From Nageia nagi (lineage: Eukaryota; Pinophyta): DNA of 64,000 nt. This document shows positions 58,040 through 64,000 of this stretch, one piece after another. A program made the position numbers and the translations under genes. The notes beneath the pieces were generated by a model. That model was given only the letters and a program-made list of their open reading frames with translations, did no database searches and was not told where the DNA came from. The DNA is taken from contig JBITNC010000001.1 of the NCBI GenBank assembly GCA_050084985.1, forward strand, positions 58,156,001 to 58,220,000, read 5' to 3'. Numbering within the stretch: the first letter of the stretch is position 1; every line of letters begins with the position of its first letter.

Positions 58040-58900
58040 CACCCATAATTGTGTTTGTAATGAAGTGCATCTTAAACAATATGAATAGGAAAAAATTTGA
58101 GAAAGATAAGGAAACAAGGGAAATACAACCTCTTTAACTTATGCATTCAGATTTGATGGGTCTATTTTAAACTAAGTCTCTTGGAGGAGTATATTATATC
58201 TTGACCTTCATCAATAACTTTAATAGCATGACATTTGGTTATCTACTCAAGCCTAAGGATCAAAGCTTTGACAAGTTCAAAGACTTAAAGCCTTAGTTAA
58301 AAATTAGACTAACTTCAAAATCAAGATGTTGAGATTTTATAATTAGGGTGAGTACTATAGCAATGAGTTCAATGACTATTGTGCCAAATATGGGATCAAG
58401 AGATAGTTCAAATCCCTTACACCCCACATCAACATGGTGTTACTAAAAGAAAGAATAGAACCATTCAAGAAATGGCTAGGCGCATGTTGAAAAATCTTCC
58501 TAGTTTCTTATGGATTGAAGCTATAAATACTATGATCTACACCCTAAATAGGTGCCCTATGAAAAAGTTGAAGGAAAAATCTTGTATGAGGTATGGAAAG
58601 GAAAAAAACCTAACATTCTACCTTAAGGTTTTTGGTTGTGATGCCTATGCCCTCATTATTTCTAAGAAAAGAAAGAAGTTGGACAAAAGATTGAAAAGTG
58701 CATCTTTATGGGCTATGACAATCAACATAGAGGCTATAAGATCTACTCTCCTTCCTCTAGAGTAGTGTTTATCTTAAGGGATTTTAAGTTCAATGCATTT
58801 CCTAAAGAATATGCTTCCTATAAGGACTTTGTTGATCTTGATTACTCTTCTATTACACCTAATTGGTTGGATGTCAGTGTAGATAAGTCACCTTAGGAGC
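58040..58900 (+). pseudogene. Ty1/copia integrase relic (copy 3)
   Basis: 'MHSDLMGLF' keeps the first catalytic Asp (58150-58152), the position changed to Asn in copy 1. The second region reads 'LRFYN' where the family has 'LR.DN', so Asp is lost. In the third, 'HGVTKRKNRT' has Lys (58445-58447) where the family has Glu. The open stretch 58379-58765 continues 'EMARRMLKNLPSFLWIEAIN', 'NRCPMKKLKEKS' and 'LKVFGCDAYALIISKKRKKL'. A stop follows 'GIKR', the same site as in copy 1. Confidence 0.88.
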
Positions 58901-58989
58901 AAAATTTTTCAACATAAAAGATAATGAGAAGTATGATATTAAATAAATCCTTGTTTGCTAAAATAGATAAAAAAGAATGATCCATCATC

Positions 58990-59780
58990 ATTTAAGAAAG
59001 ATTCAAAGCACAAATGTTGGATGGAAGCTATGAAAGTGGAGTATGAGGCTCTAATGAAAAATCAAACTTGGGATTTGGTTCTCTATTACAATAAATGGAA
59101 TGTGATTAAAAATAAATGGATTTACAAGGTCAAATAAAAATTTAGTTGGAGAAATTTAGAAATACAAGGCAAGGTTATTATCCAAGGATTTTACTCAAAA
59201 ATATGAAGTTGATTATTAGAAAACCTTTGATCCAATGGAAAAGATGCTCATAGTTAGGTTAATCCTTGCTCTTTCAGTAGCCTATGGGATGGAAAGTTTT
59301 TTAACTTGACGTTAAGAGTGCTTTTCTCAACTGTGACTTAGATGTGGAGATCTACATGAATCGACTAGGAGGGTTTGTTATGGAAGGCAAAGAGTCCCTT
59401 GTATGTAATCTAAAGAATTCCTTGTATGGACTTCAGCAAGTACCTAGATATTGGTACAAAAATATTTCAATATACTTTGTAGATATTGGATTCTCTAAGT
59501 GCTTCTCTAATTCAAATATATATGTGCTCAATTAGGGATATGAATTGATCTTGATTCTTATCTATGTGGATGATCTTATAATCATATGAAAAAATGAAGG
59601 AATCATCCAAGAGTGCTTATCCAAACTTAAGGCACCATTTAAAATGATTGATATGGACCTCTTACACTACTAACTTGGTATGCAAGTATACTAATATAAG
59701 GATTGTACCTACCTTAGTCAATCCAAGTATATCTAGATATTTTACAAAAGTTTAGAATCCAGGAGTGTGAATCTACTATG
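58990..59780 (+). pseudogene. Ty1/copia reverse transcriptase relic (copy 3)
   Basis: 'CWMEAMKVEYEALMKNQTWD' starts the domain. 59344-59535 is open and reads 'MEIYMNRLGGFVMEGKESLV', 'CNLKNSLYGLQQVPRYWYK' and 'FVDIGFSKCFSNSNIYVLN'. The catalytic YVDD is intact at 59563-59574 within 'LIYVDDL'. Several stops and frame changes occur before and after. Confidence 0.88.
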
Positions 59781-59799
59781 ATCCTAATCTCTCTTGGAA

Positions 59800-60510
59800 T
59801 CACTCTTTCTCTTAGCTCCAAATTTCAGTTGGCAGATGCTACATCTTATAGGCAATTAATTAGTAGGCTACTTTATTTGACTATCTTTAGGCTAGATATT
59901 TTCTTTGTAGTAAATCTTATAGCATAGTTTATGTAGAAACTATATGTTGAGAATCTTAGTGTTGTTAGGCAAATCTTGAGTTATGTTGTGAGAATAAAGA
60001 ATCTTGCTCTCAAGTATTCCTAGTTTCCCTCATTTGTTCTCTTAGGGTACCTAGATTTTGATTATGGGGGAGATAGAGATGACATGAAATCAACCTCTGC
60101 TTATGTGTTTAGAATTGGTTCAATTTTTAGCTCTTGAAACTCTAATAAGTATCCTACTACTACTCTCTCCACCATACAGATAGAATATCAAGTCATGTAA
60201 GTCATAACCCAAGAAGCCATTTGGTTGAGGCATCTTCTAAAAGAAATTAGGTGGAAAATCTCACCTATATCAAATTTATTTAGATAATCATTTGGATATT
60301 ACTTTGTAAAAGAAACTTATTTCCTATAAAATAATAAGACATGCTAAAATCCAAGCCCATTTTATCAGGGAGAAGTTTTGGATGGTATCCTCTAATTATA
60401 GTATTTTCTATCAATCCTGAAATCCATTGATTTGTTCACCAAACCTTTTGAAACTTAATTATGTAAGCTTAGGGAGTCTATTAGGTTGGTAAAGTTTACC
60501 TCAAGAGGGA
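59800..60510 (+). pseudogene. Ty1/copia RNase H relic (copy 3)
   Basis: 'LDFDYGGDRDDMKSTSAYVF', 'TTTLSTIQIEYQVM', 'TQEAIWLRHLLKEI' and 'GEVLDG' follow copia RNase H order. It ends at 'LPQEGVK' near 60510, matching the polyprotein end of copy 1. It is broken by stops. Confidence 0.85.
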
Positions 60511-60966
60511 GTGAAGGTTGAATTCTTGTTGAATTCATGTTTTTGATGATAACTTCATCTCTACAAAGATTTTTTGGTTGTATAGTATTAATCATTTATG
60601 TACATTTTGTGGTTAGTTTGCTTTATGTAGTAACTAGTTGTACATTTTTAAGCATATAATGGCTTTTGTTAGCACTATTTCAATTATCCATAAGTGAGGA
60701 ACCAATATGTGCTTTTTGGCATTATTGAGTTATCCATATATGAGAAAATCACATGTGCTTATGATCTATTTTTTTAATATTGATCAACACATATTTTTTA
60801 TACAATGAATGAATATGAGTATTGGTTTGGCATCTTCATGATGAATTATAGTGCATCATTGATCAATTTAAGAATGGTATTAATTGATTCATATATCTTA
60901 TGTTGATATGAATATTTGTATGATGCATTGAAATGATCTTGTTTATGAGCTTCTTGTTGATAGGGT

Positions 60967-61435
60967 TGAACTATTAAAAAAGCAATCCTAAAATTTCAAT
61001 ATCACATGAAAGCTCACAATTCACATCTAATAACCTCACAAATATAACACAATATGTAAGTGGTTCCTCCAACTAGGAGTACATCCAATAACTAGATCTC
61101 TCTTAATCTCAAATATGAACTCTTATAATTCTTCTAATCTCATATCCTAAACACTATCCTAACTTTACTTCTCAAATTGGTAGTGATAATAAAGAGGTAG
61201 CCTTCTATTTATAGGGAAAAATCCCTCTTTAGATCACTATTTTACCCAATTTACAAAGGCATGACATGCACTCCCTTTTACCCAAGGGGCATGCTAATGA
61301 CATGGAGTGTAGGACAAGTTACATTATCATATTCACTTAAATACTTTAGGTATAAAATGATACCCTTAAATATTAGTGAACTTCTATAGAAGATTATTAT
61401 AAAATCTTTACAATAATGCATTATACATTCCAACA
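60967..61435 (-). mobile_element. 3' LTR of copia copy 2
   Basis: 469 bp, plus-strand edges TGAACTATT and CATTCCAACA. TATA box on the minus strand at 61205-61213; U3 palindrome at 61341-61373, less perfect than in the others. Its left end resembles the solo LTR at 37488 more than copy 1's LTRs. The flanking AGGGT (60962-60966) should be one half of a target duplication. Confidence 0.9.
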
Positions 61436-62159
61436 CTCCCCCTTAATGCAATATTGGGATAGAGCGAATAAGAGAAAAGGAAGAGAGAAAGTAAGAGAGT
61501 TCTCCTCCAAATAGATACATCAGAGATGAGAATTTTTACATATTTGTGAAGTAAGAAAGATCTAGTTTGAAACTCACTACTTTGCCAAATACAATAATTA
61601 ACCATAACCAATTTCAATGTACATGAAGTAGTCATCCAACTGGACGTCATGAAGAGTTTCCAAGAGCCTACATGCCTGAAGTACGTAACCTACAATCTCA
61701 AAGGAACTTGCAAGTCATAAGCAACTCAAATAACAAGATTAGTTAGATGCAACATATTTATATCAACTAAGATAGATGAATCACACAAATGCCATCATGA
61801 ACTGACCAATGGTGCACTATAAGTCATCATGAAGATGCCAAGCCAAAAACTCATAGTCACCTACTATATACGAAACATGTGTTGATTACAAAATAGATCA
61901 TAACAAAATGCACATATGAGTTTCTCACATATTGACAACTGAATAATGGTAAAATACACATATGAGTTCCTCATGCATGGATAACTAAATAGTGCTATAT
62001 TGGCCAATATTTTTCTTTAAAAAATTTGTACAATAAATTCCTCATGCAAAGTGAACTTACCATGAAGGTATACAATAAAAGCAACACTATACAACAAAAA
62101 ATCCTCCTAGGTATGAAGTTGTCATCACAAACATAAATTCTACACAAGAATTCAAACTT

Positions 62160-62720
62160 CACTTTCCTTTGAGGGCAAATTCACCAACCCAAAAGCATAC
62201 TTAAGCTTATAGAACTGAGCTTTTAGGAGGGGCTTGGTGAATAAATCAATGGATTTCAAGGTGGATGGACAATACTCCTAGTGTTTGATGTCATCAAGAA
62301 CCTTCTCCCTAATAAAATAGGCCTAGATTTTCACATGTTTTGTTCTCTGATGAAACACAATATTCTTTTCCAAAGAGATCATCAATTGATTATCTAAAGA
62401 AATCAAATATGAGCCTCCTTGCTCATACCTAATTTCTTTTAGAAGATGCCTTAGCCAAATGGCTTCCTAGATTGCAACAAACATGACATGATATTAAGCT
62501 TTTGTGGTGGAAAGAGAAATAGTAGGTTGCTTCTTGGAAGCCCAAGATATAGCACTTGAACCAATGCTAAATACATATGCAGAGGTTGATTTCCTATCAT
62601 CTCTATCTACCCCATAGTTAGAATCTAAGAATATAGAGAGAATAAATGAGGGTAACTTAGAATACTTGAGAGTAAGGTCCTTAGTCCCTACACTATACCT
62701 CAATATTTGCTTAACAACAT
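62160..62720 (-). pseudogene. Ty1/copia RNase H relic (copy 2)
   Basis: The open stretch 62494-62703 reads 'VGTKDLTLKYSKLPSFILSI', 'GVDRDDRKSTSAYVF' and 'SWASKKQPTISLSTTKA', better preserved than the same region in copy 1. Further C-terminal blocks follow to about 62170, where the polyprotein ends. Confidence 0.9.
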
Positions 62721-62879
62721 TGAGGTGTTCAACATATTATTTTTGCATGAATCATGCTATTAGATTCACTACAAAGGAAATATCTAACTTGAAAATAGTC
62801 AAATAAAAAAGACTACTAATTAATTTCCTGTAAGTTGTAGCATTAGCCAACTAAGAGTTGGAGCTTAGAGAAATAGTGT

Positions 62880-63640
62880 TTCTACAAAAGATTGGGATCA
62901 TAAAATATCTACACTCTTTCATTCTAAATTTTTGCAAATGTATGATATATAATTAGATTGACTAATATAAGTACAATCCTTGTATTGATACACTTTCATT
63001 CTAATATAGTAGTGCAAGAGACCAAAATCAATCATTTCAAATGTTGCTTTAAGTTTGGATATGCACTCTTGAATGATTTCTTCATTATTTCCAGTTATCA
63101 AAAGATCATCCACATAAAGGAGAATCAAGACCACATCTTTTCCTTAATTGATCACATATATATTTAAATTAGAAAAATACTTGGAGAATCCAATGTCTAC
63201 GTAGTATCCTAAAATCTTCTTATACCAAGCTCTAGGTGCTTACTTAAGTCTAGATAATGACTTCTTTAGCTTACACACAAAGGACTCTTTACCTTCCATA
63301 ATAAACCCTTATGGTTGATTTATGAAGATTTCCACATCTAATTCACCATTGAGGAATGTATTCTTGACATCAAGTTGAAAAACTTTCCATCTTTGAGCAA
63401 TAGAAAGAGCAAGGATAATTCTCATAGTAGGCATATTTGCTACGAGAGCAAAGGTTTTCTCATAATCTACACCATATTTTTAAGCAAAACCTTTGGCTAC
63501 TAACTTTTCCTTGTATTTCTAAATATCTCCTATAGAACTAAACTTGACCTTATAGATCCACTTATTACCAATCACATTCTTCTCATTGGGATAAGGAACC
63601 AATCCCAAGTTTCATTTTTCATAAGTGCCTCATACTCTAG
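62880..63640 (-). pseudogene. Ty1/copia reverse transcriptase relic (copy 2)
   Basis: Minus strand; catalytic YVDD intact at 63106-63117 within 'MVLILLYVDDLLITGNNEEI', followed by 'IQECISKLKATFEMIDFGLL' and 'HYYIRMKVYQYKD'. Upstream, text matching the domain start ('KWIYKVKFS') lies near 63540-63580, with stops between. Confidence 0.9.
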
Positions 63641-64000
63641 TTTCATGGCTTCCATCCAGCACTCATGCTTAGAAGCTTCTTTGAAGGTTGAGAGCTCATG
63701 ATTATTATCAATCTTTGCAAATAAATATTTATTCAAGATCATGCTCCTTGTTATCCTTTGTGTTGGAGAATTTTGTTCATGAGGTGACTTGTCTAGATCA
63801 ATATCTAACTAGTTAGGAGCAACTGATAATTCCTCTGGATCATCAACATCTTCATTGGAAGTAGATTTTTTAGGAAGTTCATTAAACTTTACATCTTTTG
63901 AAATAAACATAGCTTTGAAGGATGGAGAGTAGATCCTGTAGCCTCTATGCTGATTTTCATAGCCCATGAAGATGCATTTTTTAGCCTTTTTATCTAACTT
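63641..64000 (-). pseudogene. Copia integrase-RT linker (copy 2), runs off the window
   Basis: Collinear with about 26750-27130 of copy 1, including the region encoding the 'cifiGYd' and 'KAMFISKDVKFNE'-like segments. The integrase core would begin beyond the window edge. Confidence 0.8.

Larger units (their letters stand above)
58040..60966 (+). mobile_element. Ty1/copia copy 3, truncated at both ends
   Basis: Same family as copy 1 but on the plus strand. Sequence starts within the integrase N-terminus (about 58040), so gag, protease, leader and 5' LTR are missing. It ends inside the 3' untranslated region at 60966, where copy 2's LTR begins. Its last bases ('gatgcattgaaatgatcttg') align with copy 1's 3' untranslated region near 24.76 kb, showing it was cut by copy 2 rather than ending naturally. 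More decayed than copies 1 and 2. Confidence 0.88.
60967..64000 (-). mobile_element. Ty1/copia copy 2, 3' half, cut by the window edge
   Basis: Minus-strand element inserted in copy 3. Visible are the 3' LTR (60967-61435), polypurine tract (61436-61444), 3' untranslated region, RNase H, RT and the integrase-RT linker up to 64000. It is closely similar to copy 1 across this range. The rest (integrase to 5' LTR) should lie to the right of the window, followed by the remaining 3' end of copy 3. Confidence 0.9.

Overview
This window looks like intergenic DNA from a large, transposon-filled plant genome, most likely a gymnosperm. That is inferred from very AT-rich, CpG-poor sequence, the absence of any recognisable host gene in 64 kb, and old stacked retroelements. 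Every protein match I can support belongs to a transposable element, and almost all are broken by stop codons and frameshifts. I see no prokaryotic features, no CRISPR array and no intact cellular gene.

Layout. 1-7.4 kb: AT-rich sequence with no coding signal, apart from a decayed tRNA-Gln-like relic near 5.05 kb and two small tandem duplications. 7.4-11.8 kb: Ty3/gypsy debris on both strands, including a gag relic (minus) and a pol tail, polypurine tract and LTR start (plus), followed by a 1.17-kb sequence repeated at 47.8-48.9 kb. 16.5-17.4 kb: a three-unit tandem repeat of about 305 bp. 18.7-19.3 kb: an unrecognised degraded reading frame.

22.3-46.5 kb is the core: one Ty3/gypsy element on the minus strand (primer site 46.45 kb, gag start 46.35 kb, integrase end 22.3 kb) that received at least three later insertions. 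These are (i) a 10.6-kb Ty1/copia element in its RNase H domain (23971-34592, LTRs about 94% identical), (ii) a solo LTR of the same copia family between protease and RT (37488-37975), and (iii) a 4.9-kb non-autonomous LTR element in gag (41051-45941, exact 5-bp target duplication GGTTC). At all three sites the gypsy reading frame resumes in phase on the far side. The copia element itself carries extra sequence between primer site and gag, including a CpG-richer block with tandem repeats (29.7-31.1 kb).

46.5-51.6 kb: LTR-like and repeat sequence, including a perfect-period 45-bp minisatellite. 51.6-52.2 kb: an unrecognised degraded ORF. 52.9-57.8 kb: a two-ORF plant LINE on the minus strand. 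58.0-60.96 kb: a second copy of the copia family on the plus strand, cut by a third copy on the minus strand (60967 to the window end).

The elements do not work together. They are a layered fossil record. Stops often replace family-conserved glutamines (CAA/CAG to TAA/TAG) and some catalytic residues are lost, which fits long silencing with cytosine deamination. All identifications are by eye from motifs; no database search was possible.
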